Below are positions 19,317-28,590 of a DNA stretch of 62,724 bases, in pieces; within the stretch, counting starts at the first letter, position 1; each line of letters starts with the position of its first letter. The notes beneath the pieces were generated by a model. It saw nothing but the letters and a program-made list of their open reading frames with translations, was not told where the DNA came from and made no database searches. A program made the position numbers and the translations under genes. Source of the stretch: JBCCQH01 sp039024435 (GTDB lineage Bacteria > Bacteroidota > Bacteroidia > J057 > JADKCL01); assembly GCA_039024435.1 (NCBI GenBank), contig JBCCQH010000032.1, positions 1 to 62,724 of the forward strand. Direction: 5' to 3'.

Positions 19317-19351
19317 GCAGCGCTCGAACTTCCCGTTCGGCGCTGCTTTTT
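19317..19351 (+). terminator. Terminator between the two secreted protease genes
   Basis: A GCAGCGC(T)CGAAC stem pairs with GTTCG-GCGCTGC with one bulge and a short loop, followed by TTTTT. It indicates that the two proteases are transcribed separately. Confidence 0.75.
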
Positions 19352-19409
19352 GCGGTTTTTGATATCCTTTTTTTCAATCTACAGTCCAATTTGTTTTAAC
19401 CACTTTTAT

Positions 19410-22400
19410 ATGGAACATCAATCTGTTACCCCAACGTACTTCCGGCCCCGCTACTGGGCGGCAGTACTGCTCATTTTACTCCTAGTAGCGCCGGCCACCC
19501 GGGCGCAAATCAGCGTTCCTGGCACTCCGGCAAGCTTCAGCCAATCCGTCCGTCCGGTCGATGATCTGGAAACGGTGCGTACTTCGGCCCTCAACCTGCG
19601 GGCGATTGAAGCCGAAGACGTGGACGATAACAATAACGGGATGCCGCCGCGTTTCGGCGTACCGCAGCCGGTGGGCATCGACCTGATCCGCCGCGGAACC
19701 CACGAAGTACTGCCCGACGGCAGCCACCTCTACCGGATCCGCATTGAGTGTCCCGGAGCCAAGTCGGTCAACCTGCTTTTTGACCGGTTTTGGCTGCCCG
19801 AAGGCAGCGAGATGTACGTCTTTAAGCCCAATGGCGAACACCTGCTCGGTGCTTTTACCAGCATCAACAACAAAGGCACGCGCCTGGAACCGCAAGGTTT
19901 CGGAACCGGCCTGGTCTACGGCAATACGACCATCGTCGAGTACATTCAGCCGGCGGAAGTCCAGGAAAATGCCATCATTACCATCGCCTACGCGGTGAAT
20001 GGTTACCGCTACATCTCGGACATGGATATTCTGCCCAGCCGGGTTTACGGCAGCTCGGGCAATTGTCAGGTGAATGTAAACTGCTCCGAGGGCAACGCCT
20101 GGCAGGACGAAAAAAAGGGCGTGGCCATGATTCTGGTCAATGGTTCGCGCATCTGCACCGGCTCGCTGATCAACAACACGCTCGGCAACGGCGACTTGCT
20201 TTTCCTCACCGCTGATCACTGCATCGGTAGCCTGGACGCGCAGGGAAATTCGAATGCGAGCAATTGGTCCTTTGCCTGGAACTACGAAAGCCCGGGCTGC
20301 GCCAATCAGAATCCCGGTGCGCTCAACACCACCGCTGGGGCCACTCTCCTGGCCAACAACACCGAAACCGACTTCGCCCTCTTCCGCCTGACCGAAGACC
20401 CGCGCGCCGCCGGTTACGACGTTTACTTCAACGGTTGGGACCGCACGGCCAGCCCCGGAAGGAATGGAACCGGGATCCACCATCCTTCCGGTGACATCAA
20501 GAAAATCGCCACCCACAGCCAGACGCCGGCGCCCTGGACCTGGAGCGGCACCCCGAGCGGTTCCCACTGGCGTGTGCTTTGGGACCAGACCCCCAATGGC
20601 CACTCGGTGACCGAGGGCGGCTCTTCCGGTTCTCCGCTCTTCAACGCCAACAGCCACATCATCGGGCAGCTCCACGGCGGTAGCAGCATCAATTGCAACA
20701 ATCCGGCGGCGGATCCCGGCATCTACGGCCGCCTGGACCTCTCCTGGAACGGGTACCAGTCCATCTCCCAGCGCCGCCTGGTGGACCACCTGGATCCGAA
20801 CGGCGGCTCGGCCCCGAACACGGTCAATGGTGCCTACATTCCGCTTACCGGTGGGGGCGGTTGCAGCTCGACGGTGACCAGCTTCCCCTACACGGAAAAC
20901 TACGAGAGCGGCATCACCTGGACCCAATCTTCCGCCGACAACTTCAACTGGACCCAAAATTCGGGTGGAACGACGTCTTCCGGAACCGGCCCGAGTGGCG
21001 CCGCTCAGGGCACGCAGTACGCCTACATGGAGGTATCGAGCCCGAACTACCCGAGCCGGACCGCGATCATTACTTCGCCCTGCTTTGACCTGACTTCGGT
21101 CAGCAACCCAGCCATCAGCTTCCAGTACCACGCTCTGGGGGCGACGGTGGGCACCCTCCGCCTGCAAGCCAGCACCGACGGCAGCACCTGGACCACGATT
21201 TGGTCCTTCACCGGCGATCAGGGCAGCGCTTGGCTCACCGCCAATGTCTCCCTGAACGCTTACACCAACGAAGACGAACTGCGCTTGCGCTTTAATGGAA
21301 CCTCGGGAAGCAGCTACACCGGAGACATCTGCCTGGATGACATCCGCGTGGGAGCCAGCGGTGGCGGCGGTGGTCAGGCTTACGCTTCGCTGCCCTACTC
21401 GACCGGATTCGAAAGCGGAAGCTTTGACCAGTACTGGAGCACCCAGACGAGCGCTTCCGTCGGACGCGTACAGGTGACCGGAGTCAATGGTCCTTCAGGC
21501 AATTTCCACGTGACCCTGGACGTCACCACGAACAACAACTTCAGCCAAAATGAAGCCCGGCTCCACCTGGACCTCGCCGGCGAATCGAATGTCAATCTGA
21601 GCTTTGACTGGAAAGAGTTCAACGACGAGAACCACACCCAAGACGGCGTGTTCTTCTCCGACAACGGGGGCGGATCCTTCACCAAGGTCGCCGACTTGAT
21701 CAATGGTTCTGCCACCTACCAGACGATCAATCTGGACGTATCGGCCCTCGCCGCTTCCAATGGTCTGAGCCTGAGCAGCAACTTCGTGATCAAGTTCCAG
21801 CAGTACGACAACTACACGATGACCACCGATGGCCACGCCATCGACAACATCAACGTGACCGCCGGTGGCGGTGGTGGTGGCTGCCCGAGCATCAACTTCA
21901 ACTCCTACACGATCAACAGCTACGGCGGTGGCCAGGACCAGGGTACCCACGCTGTGCAAAGTGGGGGAACCACTTTGTTTATGCAGAACAATGCCTGGAA
22001 ATCCATCAGCCTCAATTACAATGTGACGGCGAGCACGGTCATCGAGTTTGATTTCCGCTCTACCTCACAAGGCGAGATCCACGGCATTGGCTTTGACAAT
22101 GACAATGGCATCAGCTCTGGATTTACTTTCCGCGTTTACGGTACCCAAGCCTGGGGCATCGGAAACTACGACAACTATTCGGGCACGGCCTGGCAGAGCT
22201 ACACCATTCCGGTGGGCAGCTTCTACACGGGCAGCTTCAACCGCCTGACCTTTACTTGCGACAACGATGCGGCGCCGACGAGCGGCAACGCCTATTTCCG
22301 CAACGTGAAGATCTACGAGGGCAGTTGTGAGTCGGCCGCCGAAAATGCGGGTCAGCCGGTAGCTCACGGTCCGATTGAAGCCCTGCTGGGCGACCAAGAG

Positions 22401-22643
22401 GAGTTCAACTTTGACGTGTATCCGGTACCGGTGGTGAACCAAATGATCACTGCGCTGGACGCCGATGCGGGCACCTACGCCGCCCAACTGACCGACCTGA
22501 GCGGACGGGTGGTTTGGCAGGAAAATATCTCTACCGGGGAGCAGACCCACGACATCAGCCAGCTTCCGGCGGGCATGTACCTGTTGCGGGTGGACCTGAA
22601 CGATGGCCGCAGTGTGACCCACAAAGTGGTCAAAGGCCACTGA
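19410..22643 (+). CDS. Secreted lysyl-endopeptidase-like serine protease with T9SS sorting tail
   Basis: With the ATG at 19410 the protein has 1,077 residues and an N-terminal export signal (YWAAVLLILLLVAPATRAQI). The trypsin-fold catalytic residues are His270 (LTADHCIGS), Asp321 (NNTETDFALFRL) and Ser406 (EGGSSGSPLF), with the pattern of the Achromobacter lysyl endopeptidase group; a pro-region of about 190 residues precedes it. It is followed by the same tail as the upstream metalloprotease: a MAM-like module (from YPFTEN-like FPYTENYESGITWTQS), two further beta-sandwich modules separated by GGGGG linkers, and a T9SS C-terminal sorting domain (NFDVYPVPVVNQM, LPAGMYLLRVDL). An in-frame TTG at 19350 would add 20 residues overlapping the terminator and is rejected. 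Likely an extracellular protease for protein feeding or predation. Confidence 0.93.
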   Translation: MEHQSVTPTYFRPRYWAAVLLILLLVAPATRAQISVPGTPASFSQSVRPVDDLETVRTSALNLRAIEAEDVDDNNNGMPPRFGVPQPVGIDLIRRGTHEVLPDGSHLYRIRIECPGAKSVNLLFDRFWLPEGSEMYVFKPNGEHLLGAFTSINNKGTRLEPQGFGTGLVYGNTTIVEYIQPAEVQENAIITIAYAVNGYRYISDMDILPSRVYGSSGNCQVNVNCSEGNAWQDEKKGVAMILVNGSRICTGSLINNTLGNGDLLFLTADHCIGSLDAQGNSNASNWSFAWNYESPGCANQNPGALNTTAGATLLANNTETDFALFRLTEDPRAAGYDVYFNGWDRTASPGRNGTGIHHPSGDIKKIATHSQTPAPWTWSGTPSGSHWRVLWDQTPNGHSVTEGGSSGSPLFNANSHIIGQLHGGSSINCNNPAADPGIYGRLDLSWNGYQSISQRRLVDHLDPNGGSAPNTVNGAYIPLTGGGGCSSTVTSFPYTENYESGITWTQSSADNFNWTQNSGGTTSSGTGPSGAAQGTQYAYMEVSSPNYPSRTAIITSPCFDLTSVSNPAISFQYHALGATVGTLRLQASTDGSTWTTIWSFTGDQGSAWLTANVSLNAYTNEDELRLRFNGTSGSSYTGDICLDDIRVGASGGGGGQAYASLPYSTGFESGSFDQYWSTQTSASVGRVQVTGVNGPSGNFHVTLDVTTNNNFSQNEARLHLDLAGESNVNLSFDWKEFNDENHTQDGVFFSDNGGGSFTKVADLINGSATYQTINLDVSALAASNGLSLSSNFVIKFQQYDNYTMTTDGHAIDNINVTAGGGGGGCPSINFNSYTINSYGGGQDQGTHAVQSGGTTLFMQNNAWKSISLNYNVTASTVIEFDFRSTSQGEIHGIGFDNDNGISSGFTFRVYGTQAWGIGNYDNYSGTAWQSYTIPVGSFYTGSFNRLTFTCDNDAAPTSGNAYFRNVKIYEGSCESAAENAGQPVAHGPIEALLGDQEEFNFDVYPVPVVNQMITALDADAGTYAAQLTDLSGRVVWQENISTGEQTHDISQLPAGMYLLRVDLNDGRSVTHKVVKGH

Positions 22644-22683
22644 ATCGAACAATAGGCTTTGTCCTGTTGATTCCAATCCTTAT

Positions 22684-22722
22684 GCGCGGTGCGGGGAACC
22701 TATCCCGGCGCCGCGTTTTTTT
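22684..22722 (+). terminator. Terminator after the serine protease gene
   Basis: The stem CGCGGTGCGGGG pairs with CCCGGCGCCGCG (ten pairs plus a G-T wobble and one mismatch) over a 7-base loop and is followed by seven T residues. It lies about 40 bases after the stop. Confidence 0.8.
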
Positions 22723-22739
22723 GTGTTCCGCGCAAAGGA

Positions 22740-22970
22740 AAATTTCCAATTGAAGGGGAGAATTTCCAATTGCCTGATTTTCAATTTCCAATGAGCGCGT
22801 TCCGAACGCGCACCCTACCACCAACAAACTGACCCAAAACGTTTCTACAACCCGGGGATCGTAGCCGCACAGCACGCCGTGCGGCCCACGAGGATTTTCC
22901 GTGGAGAATTTCCAATTCCTCAGTTTCCAATTTTCAATTGGTGCGTTTGGAACGCGCAATCAACAAAATG
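22740..22970. repeat. Intergenic repeat patchwork downstream of the serine protease
   Basis: No gene is visible between the terminator and rpiB. The segment is built from AATTTCCAATTG words, two copies of the GCGCGTTYGGAACGCGC palindrome family (22797-22813 and a degenerate GTGCGTTTGGAACGCGC at 22942-22958) and a GCCGCAC/GTGCGGC hairpin at 22864-22885. The same words occur in the gaps at 14.4, 29.8 and 34.3 kb. Confidence 0.6.
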
Positions 22971-23096
22971 CAAATTATTCTTTCCGGAGACGTGCAGGAT
23001 CACGTACGGCAAAGGATTAGGGGCAACCAAGGATCGGCACAACCGAGTCGTGGCCAAACAAATCCTCCCCCACGGCAAGAAACCAATCCCCCACTT

Positions 23097-23534
23097 TCAA
23101 CTACAAGCAATCTTACCCACGCGGCGGGCGTGACGCCCACCCTCAAATTCCGTGGCCAGGAAGGTATCCACCAGTTCCAGGGCCAATTCCAGGGAAATGA
23201 AGCGCGCGGGCAGACAGAGGACATTGGCGTTGTTGTGCTGCCGGGCGAGGGCGGCAAGGTCCTTTTCCCAAGCGATGGCTCCGCGGATGCCCTGGTGCTT
23301 GTTTACGGTCATGCTGACCCCGTTGGCACTGCCGCAGACGACGACACCGAATGCGTGCCGGCCCGCCTCAATGCTCTCCGCGACGGGATGGACAAAATCC
23401 GGATAATCGACCGAATCTGCGCTGTGGGTGCCGAAATCTTCACTTTCGACACCACGGGCGGCCAGGTGGTTCTTGATCGCTTCTTTATAGGTAAATCCGG
23501 CGTGGTCGGCGCCGAGGGCGATGTGCGTGATCAT
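23097..23534 (-). CDS. rpiB: Ribose-5-phosphate isomerase B
   Basis: The 145-residue protein shows the RpiB/LacAB pattern: IALGADHAGFTYKEAIKNHL at the N-terminus, a central YPDFVHPVAESIE, the active-site VVVCGSANGVSMTVNKHQGI and RQHNNANVLCLPARF. The usual active-site Cys is present in VVCGS. It interconverts ribose 5-phosphate and ribulose 5-phosphate in the non-oxidative pentose phosphate pathway. It starts 3 bases after tatC ends and is probably the last gene of the glyA-to-rpiB run. Confidence 0.95.
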   Translation of the reverse strand: MITHIALGADHAGFTYKEAIKNHLAARGVESEDFGTHSADSVDYPDFVHPVAESIEAGRHAFGVVVCGSANGVSMTVNKHQGIRGAIAWEKDLAALARQHNNANVLCLPARFISLELALELVDTFLATEFEGGRHARRVGKIACS

Positions 23535-23537
23535 GGT

Positions 23538-24410
23538 TTATGCTTTTGCGTTTTGGATGGCTTTGCGTTCGGCAAGTTCCTCTCTTTCCTTGCGGCGGTA
23601 GACCCGGCGACTGATGCCGATTCCGATTTGATAAAGGGTGATCAGCGGCAGGAAAATTACGATCTGGGTAAATGGGTCCGGTGGAGTAATGAGTGCCGCG
23701 AGCAGCAACAGCACCACAATGGCGTGGCGGCGGTAGCGCTTGAGGAACTGCGGGGTGAGCAGTCCGAGTTTGGAAAGGTAATAGGTGACCACCGGCAGTT
23801 GGAAGAGGAGACCGGTTCCGAAGAGGAGCAGCATTTCGAAATTGATCACATCGCCGATGCGCCAAATGTTTTCCGCTTCGGCAAAGAGTTCAAAGTTCGA
23901 AAGGAACTGGATGGAAATTGGGAGCAGGATAAAGTAGCCGAAAAACACCCCCACAAAGAATAGCAGGCTGGTGGTCATCACGTTCCAGCGGACTTTCCGG
24001 CGCTCTTTGCGGCTCAGGGCCGGCCGAATGAAGCGCCACAACTCCCAAGTGATGTAGGGAAAGGCCACGATGATCCCACCGAAAAAGGAATAGCCCATCG
24101 CGCGCATGAACTGCTCGTAAGGCGAAATGGCCTGGATGGAAACCGGGATTTCAACGTTGCAGAACTGCGGACTGATGTAGTTGCAGAGAAAACGGAACGT
24201 AGGAAAATCACCTTTGAAGGGCGTCATGAATACTCCCCCGATGACTTCCTGCCGATAAATGAACAACACCACTCCGATCGCGATGATTGCGATCACAATC
24301 CGCATCAGGTGCCAGCGCAATTCTTCCAGGTGCTCAAAGAACGACATCTCGGCCTCTTGTCCTTCGCGCCGGCTGGGGTTCTTTCGCTTTCTCCAGGAAA
24401 AAATGGCCAC
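23538..24410 (-). CDS. tatC: Sec-independent protein translocase TatC
   Basis: The 290-residue membrane protein contains the TatC hallmark MSFFEHLEELRWHLMRIVIA, the conserved AISPYEQFMRAMGYSFFGGI, the cytoplasmic loop FIRPALSRKERRKV, and the later hydrophobic segments including LLFQLPVVTYYLSKLGLLTP and ITPPDPFTQIVIFLPLITLY. Six membrane segments can be counted, as expected. It is the twin-arginine signal receptor in the inner membrane; TatA is not in this window. There is a Bacteroidota-type extra periplasmic stretch with two cysteines (FLCNYISPQFCNVE). The gene sits between an unknown secreted protein gene and rpiB on the same strand. Confidence 0.96.
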   Translation of the reverse strand: MAIFSWRKRKNPSRREGQEAEMSFFEHLEELRWHLMRIVIAIIAIGVVLFIYRQEVIGGVFMTPFKGDFPTFRFLCNYISPQFCNVEIPVSIQAISPYEQFMRAMGYSFFGGIIVAFPYITWELWRFIRPALSRKERRKVRWNVMTTSLLFFVGVFFGYFILLPISIQFLSNFELFAEAENIWRIGDVINFEMLLLFGTGLLFQLPVVTYYLSKLGLLTPQFLKRYRRHAIVVLLLLAALITPPDPFTQIVIFLPLITLYQIGIGISRRVYRRKEREELAERKAIQNAKA

Positions 24411-24457
24411 TTTGCGTTCCTTTTGCTATTTGTATTGCGGCGAAGCTCCGGCCCCGC

Positions 24458-25948
24458 CTACTCGAAAGTTACTTCCATCAATTTGTAGTCGTTCCCGACC
24501 GGATTGCCGACGCCCATGAGCATCATCCGATCCGCGTCTACCATCTGACTGCGTTTGGGAAAAAACAAGTAAGTCGCTTTGCCATTGCGCGCCAGTTCCT
24601 TGGTGTTGGCCTGGCCATCTGAAAGATTAAGGCTGGTGCAGAGAATCTTGCCCTGCGCCCCCCGCTCATTGAGGTAGACAAAGTTGAGCTTGTCTTTGGC
24701 CAGGCCCAGCGCGTAGGAGAGCAAGCGGCCGCTCTTGTAGTCGCGCTGCTTTTTCTCGAAAGTATTGGCCCAAGAAATCTCTCCGCTGCCCATATCGATG
24801 GCCACCACGGCCACGTCATAAAACAAGAACTGGAGCTGTTCCCGGTGGATCTGGGTGTAGAATTCCTCCATCACCCAGTACAACTGATCGCCCCGTTCGA
24901 CGATCTCGCCCTTGGAGAAATTGGCGCCGCGGTCACCGCCGTAGCGCTGGGTCCAGGATTCGGGAAAATCCATCACAAAACTCTGCAACTGTTTGAGTTC
25001 GCGCTGGATTTCAAACTTCTGATAGACGAGCTTGTTCCACTTGAGTCCCGTTTCGAAACGCTTGGCCCCATTGGTGAAGCCCCCTTCGCTGCCGTCGGCC
25101 AGCACCCCCAAAAAGGCCAATTGTCCCTTTTGGGTAACGTGGATATAGCCTTCGGGCACCGAGGCCCCGGGAAACTTGAGTTGATGGGTGGAAAATTTCG
25201 TCTCCTTGTAATCGTAGCGCACGATGCGCGGCAGGAAGAGCGTATCCTTTTCCGTATTCGTTGCTTCTTCGTGTACCATGTAGAAGTAAGCATTGCCGCG
25301 GTTGTCGACGATGGCTTGCTGCACCAGGTACTTGTCCAGGGTGGGGGCGAGCAGGAGGCGTTTGCCCCAGACCCGGCGGCCACGCTGGTCGGTGACGGTG
25401 GTGTAAAAGTCGCGCTTTTTGTATTTGCCGCTGGGATTGTGACCCAGCCACATCATCTTGGTCTTGTCTGGCGAAAGCGCCATCACCTCTTCGTAACCCT
25501 TTTTGGCCTTTTTGGTGTAGTTCGAAATGGTGGCGAGGCCGCCCTTGCCTTGTCCATCCAGCTCGAAAAGCTGCATTTTGTAGGCCGTGCGCTTAATCGA
25601 CGGCGAATACTGCGCGCCCACCACGCCGATGGCCTCTTTCATCCGCACGATGTCGACGATGCTGTTCAGCCGCGGCGATCCTTCTTTGGTCAAGGGCCGA
25701 AACCAGCTTTCGTCAAACTTTTTGTCGTAGGTCTGGAGGTAGTGGTTGGCAAATTTTCGGCCCTGGCCCGGCGTCCAGAATTCCACGTAGCTGAAAGCCC
25801 CTTTGTCATTGGGGACAACCTTGCTGGGGTAGCCCAGGGAGTTGATCGGGTACTTCACCCCGAAGGTTTCTTCCCGGGTGATTTTCTGGGCCCGGAGGGA
25901 GGGCATCACCACCGCAAGCAGGAGCGCGAGTAAGCAAAGTTTTTTCAT
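24458..25948 (-). CDS. Uncharacterised exported protein, 496 aa
   Basis: A signal peptide is clear (MKKLCLLALLLAVVMPSLRA, then QK). The mature part consists of repeated short beta segments with frequent hydrophobic-aromatic strands (GNAYFYMVHEEA, VAVVAIDMGSGEISWANTFE, LNFVYLNERG), a layout like a WD/PQQ-type beta-propeller, but I do not recognise a named family. It lies 9 bases after glyA and 47 bases before tatC on the same strand, so it is probably co-transcribed with them. A role in the periplasm or at the surface is likely; function unknown. Confidence 0.8.
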   Translation of the reverse strand: MKKLCLLALLLAVVMPSLRAQKITREETFGVKYPINSLGYPSKVVPNDKGAFSYVEFWTPGQGRKFANHYLQTYDKKFDESWFRPLTKEGSPRLNSIVDIVRMKEAIGVVGAQYSPSIKRTAYKMQLFELDGQGKGGLATISNYTKKAKKGYEEVMALSPDKTKMMWLGHNPSGKYKKRDFYTTVTDQRGRRVWGKRLLLAPTLDKYLVQQAIVDNRGNAYFYMVHEEATNTEKDTLFLPRIVRYDYKETKFSTHQLKFPGASVPEGYIHVTQKGQLAFLGVLADGSEGGFTNGAKRFETGLKWNKLVYQKFEIQRELKQLQSFVMDFPESWTQRYGGDRGANFSKGEIVERGDQLYWVMEEFYTQIHREQLQFLFYDVAVVAIDMGSGEISWANTFEKKQRDYKSGRLLSYALGLAKDKLNFVYLNERGAQGKILCTSLNLSDGQANTKELARNGKATYLFFPKRSQMVDADRMMLMGVGNPVGNDYKLMEVTFE

Positions 25949-25957
25949 AAATGCCGA

Positions 25958-27241
25958 TCAGATCTGGGTAACGGGCGCTGCGTGGAGCGGATAAGCGTTC
26001 ATCTTGGCGTTGACCTCGGCGCGGATTTCGGCAATTTTTTGCTCGTTTTCCGGCGCTTGCAGCACTTGGTCGATTTGCTCGGCGATGAAGGCCATATCCG
26101 GTTCCAACAAACCCCGTGTGGTAATTGCGGCCGTCCCGATGCGGATGCCACTGGTCACAAACGGGCTTTCGGTATCAAAGGGAACCATGTTTTTGTTCAG
26201 GGTAATGTCCGCACGACCGAGCGCTTTTTCCGCAATTTTTCCGGTCAGCCCCTTGTTCCGCAGGTCAATGAGAAACATGTGGTTGTCCGTCCCCTGGCTG
26301 ATCAGGTCGTAACCCCGGTTGATCATCTCTTGGGCGAGGGTTTGGGCATTGGCGATGACTTGCTTGCCGTACTCGGTGAAACTGTCTTGCAGGGCCTCAC
26401 CGAAGGCGACGGCTTTGGCGGCGATCACGTGCATGAGCGGCCCGCCCTGGGTGCCGGGGAAGACTCCGGAGTCGAGCAGACTGCTCATCATGCGGATTTT
26501 GCCCCGGCCCGTTTTCTTACCGAAGGGGTTTTCGAAGTCCTGCCCCATGAGGATCATGCCACCGCGGGGGCCCCGCAAGGTTTTGTGCGTGGTGGTCGTG
26601 ACGATGTGGCAGTGCTCTAGCGGGTTGTTGAGCAGGCCTTTGGCGATGAGGCCGGAGGGATGAGAAATGTCGGCGAGCAGCAGCGCGCCTACTTCATCGG
26701 CGATCGCGCGCATGGTCGCATAGTCCCAATCGCGGGCGTAAGCGGAAGCCCCGGCAATCAGTAGCTTGGGCTTGACCCGGAGGGCCGTCGCGCGGATTTT
26801 GTCAAAATCGATCAGGCCGGTTTCTTTTTCCACCCCGTAAAAGTGGGGCTGGTAGTACTTGCCGGAAAAGTTGACCGGGGAACCGTGGGTCAGGTGCCCC
26901 CCGTGGGACAGATCAAAGCCCAGAATGGCATCGCCGGTTTCCAGTACCGCCAGCATCACCGCCGCATTGGCTTGCGCTCCCGAATGCGGTTGTACATTCA
27001 CCCAAGCGGCTCCGTAGAGTTCCTTGGCCCGGTCCCGGGCGAGGTTTTCCGCTTCATCTACATGCTGACAGCCCCCGTAATAGCGCCGTCCGGGCAAACC
27101 CTCGGCGTATTTATTGGTCAGGACCGAACCTGTCGCCCGCATGACCGCTTCCGAGGCATAATTCTCCGAAGCGATCAGCTCAATTCCTTCCCGCTGCCGC
27201 CGCAATTCCTTGTCAATGATGTCAAAAAGGGGATCGTACAT
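25958..27241 (-). CDS. glyA: Serine hydroxymethyltransferase
   Basis: From the ATG at 27241 the protein has 427 residues, normal for the family. It shows IELIASENYASEAVMRATGS, NKYAEGLPGRRYYGGCQHVD, the PLP Lys220 in TTTTHKTLRGPRGG and the FPGTQGGPLMHVIAAKA motif. It converts serine and tetrahydrofolate to glycine and 5,10-methylene-tetrahydrofolate. Thirty codons of in-frame sequence upstream are not conserved in character (basic and Phe-rich) and are excluded. It is the first gene of the likely glyA, exported protein, tatC, rpiB run, which is a mixed housekeeping set with no obvious functional theme. Confidence 0.97.
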   Translation of the reverse strand: MYDPLFDIIDKELRRQREGIELIASENYASEAVMRATGSVLTNKYAEGLPGRRYYGGCQHVDEAENLARDRAKELYGAAWVNVQPHSGAQANAAVMLAVLETGDAILGFDLSHGGHLTHGSPVNFSGKYYQPHFYGVEKETGLIDFDKIRATALRVKPKLLIAGASAYARDWDYATMRAIADEVGALLLADISHPSGLIAKGLLNNPLEHCHIVTTTTHKTLRGPRGGMILMGQDFENPFGKKTGRGKIRMMSSLLDSGVFPGTQGGPLMHVIAAKAVAFGEALQDSFTEYGKQVIANAQTLAQEMINRGYDLISQGTDNHMFLIDLRNKGLTGKIAEKALGRADITLNKNMVPFDTESPFVTSGIRIGTAAITTRGLLEPDMAFIAEQIDQVLQAPENEQKIAEIRAEVNAKMNAYPLHAAPVTQI

Positions 27242-27347
27242 ATCGAAAATAAAGTGATGTATTTGTGAGAAAGTAAAATTACGGTAAAAGCACGGGACTG
27301 GAAACCGTCTGATCCGACGATTTGTACACATTTCGGCGGGGAGCTGG

Positions 27348-28160
27348 CTATTCCATCATGACCTCGAGGGCACCGCTGGAGATCCAGACTTCGTTTTCGT
27401 TGTAGACGCGGAAGGTATAGACGCCGGCTCCATTTACGACGTAGTTGAACTGGGTATAGTTCCACTGTGGTTCTACTTGAAATTCAATGGTTTCCAGGTA
27501 GAGACCGGCTGACTTGCCTCCACCCAGCCAGACATCGACCAGGATGCGATTGGTGCCAAGGGGGCGGTCGTGGTGGACCAAAATGGCAAAATCTTTGGCG
27601 GTGCCGGTCCGGAGGCGGAATTCCCGGTAGCTGGTATCGGCAATGCCTGAGGGGGCTTGGTTGCAAAACACGACTTGGGCTCCTTCAAAATAAGCGGGGC
27701 TGTTTTCCTCCTCACGGACATTGACCTCGACGATGTCCTGGCAAATTTCGCGTTTTTCGGCGTCCAGGACCACCACGCGGTATTTCCCCGACTTGTCAAA
27801 TTGGTAGCGAACTGAGGTCCAGTTGGTGCCTGGCTTGGGAACGGTGCTTTTGGTGTCGTATTCGCTGAAGGCCTCTTCCCGCCAGAGATCAATGAAGAAG
27901 TACAATTTGCCGGTGCGGATCACGTCGCGGGACCGGTAGACCAGCGCCAGTTCCTGCCCAAATGATTCCAATTCGAAGTTTTTGGCCCGGGCCAGAGGGG
28001 TTCCGTCCTTGGTGTGGTCGAGGCAAAATACGATTTCCTGGGCGGGCAGGGCCGCCGCAACGAGCAAGTGGACCGCGATGAGGAGCAATGCAAGGCGCAG
28101 AAGTGTTCGCACCGAATGAAGATAGGGAATTCCCGGAAAAATCGACTTATCCGCCGGCAC
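27348..28160 (-). CDS. Uncharacterised exported protein, 270 aa
   Basis: The N-terminal region contains an export signal (LLRLALLLIAVHLLVAAALP, then AQE). With the ATG at 28160 the gene overlaps the cytochrome c gene by 14 bases; an in-frame GTG at 28112 would give the compact signal peptide beginning RTLLRLALL and cannot be excluded. The mature part has two similar halves, each with a beta-rich pattern (KLYFFIDLWREEAFS / NRILVDVWLGGGKSAG; YRVVVLDAEKREICQD / YTFRVYNENEVWISSG), suggesting a duplicated beta-sandwich module. I do not recognise the family. Context with SCO and cytochrome c suggests an envelope or respiratory accessory role, which is inference. Confidence 0.75.
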   Translation of the reverse strand: MPADKSIFPGIPYLHSVRTLLRLALLLIAVHLLVAAALPAQEIVFCLDHTKDGTPLARAKNFELESFGQELALVYRSRDVIRTGKLYFFIDLWREEAFSEYDTKSTVPKPGTNWTSVRYQFDKSGKYRVVVLDAEKREICQDIVEVNVREEENSPAYFEGAQVVFCNQAPSGIADTSYREFRLRTGTAKDFAILVHHDRPLGTNRILVDVWLGGGKSAGLYLETIEFQVEPQWNYTQFNYVVNGAGVYTFRVYNENEVWISSGALEVMME

Positions 28161-28590
28161 AATACTTTAATCGCTTCTCAACGCTGGCCTGGGTGACGGT
28201 GGGGATGTCATTGCCCCAGGAAGTGTTGACGTAATTGATGATGGCGGTGATTTCCTTGGGGCTTACGTTGGGATTGCCGGGCATGGCCATGTTGTAAGGA
28301 TGTCCGTTGACCATGATGGGACCTTGCAGGCCGTGGCGGATCTGGCAGGCGAGGTTGCCTTGATTTTGGGCGAGGTAGTCGGATTTGGCCAGGGGAGGGT
28401 AGAGGCCACGCAGCCCTTCACCGGCTTTGCCGTGGCAATTTGCGCAGTGGAGCTCGTAGCGGGCCTGGCCCGAAGCGTCGACCGCATCCGGTTCCAGATC
28501 CACAAAGACAAAAATGAATATCAAACCTAAGACGGGAATTCCGGTGGCGAGCAGCAGCGGTAGGTAGCGGCGTTTGGGTTTATTCTCCAT
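28147..28590 (-). CDS. Membrane-anchored monohaem cytochrome c
   Basis: The 147-residue protein has an N-terminal membrane anchor (LPLLLATGIPVLGLIFIFVF) and a class I cytochrome c domain with haem-binding CANCH (Cys49, Cys52, His53) and a probable Met axial ligand in MAMPGNPNVS (Met101 or Met103). The C-terminal ITAIINYVNTSWGND helix is typical of small cytochromes c. It would act as an electron carrier on the outer face of the inner membrane. The start overlaps the SCO gene by 11 bases and its end overlaps the next gene by 14, indicating tight coupling. Confidence 0.93.
   Translation of the reverse strand: MENKPKRRYLPLLLATGIPVLGLIFIFVFVDLEPDAVDASGQARYELHCANCHGKAGEGLRGLYPPLAKSDYLAQNQGNLACQIRHGLQGPIMVNGHPYNMAMPGNPNVSPKEITAIINYVNTSWGNDIPTVTQASVEKRLKYCAGG

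Noticed and set aside
19482..21167. A 561-codon minus-strand frame inside the serine protease gene
   Set aside because: The opposite strand has a signal peptide, catalytic triad and sorting domain; the antisense product has no such features.
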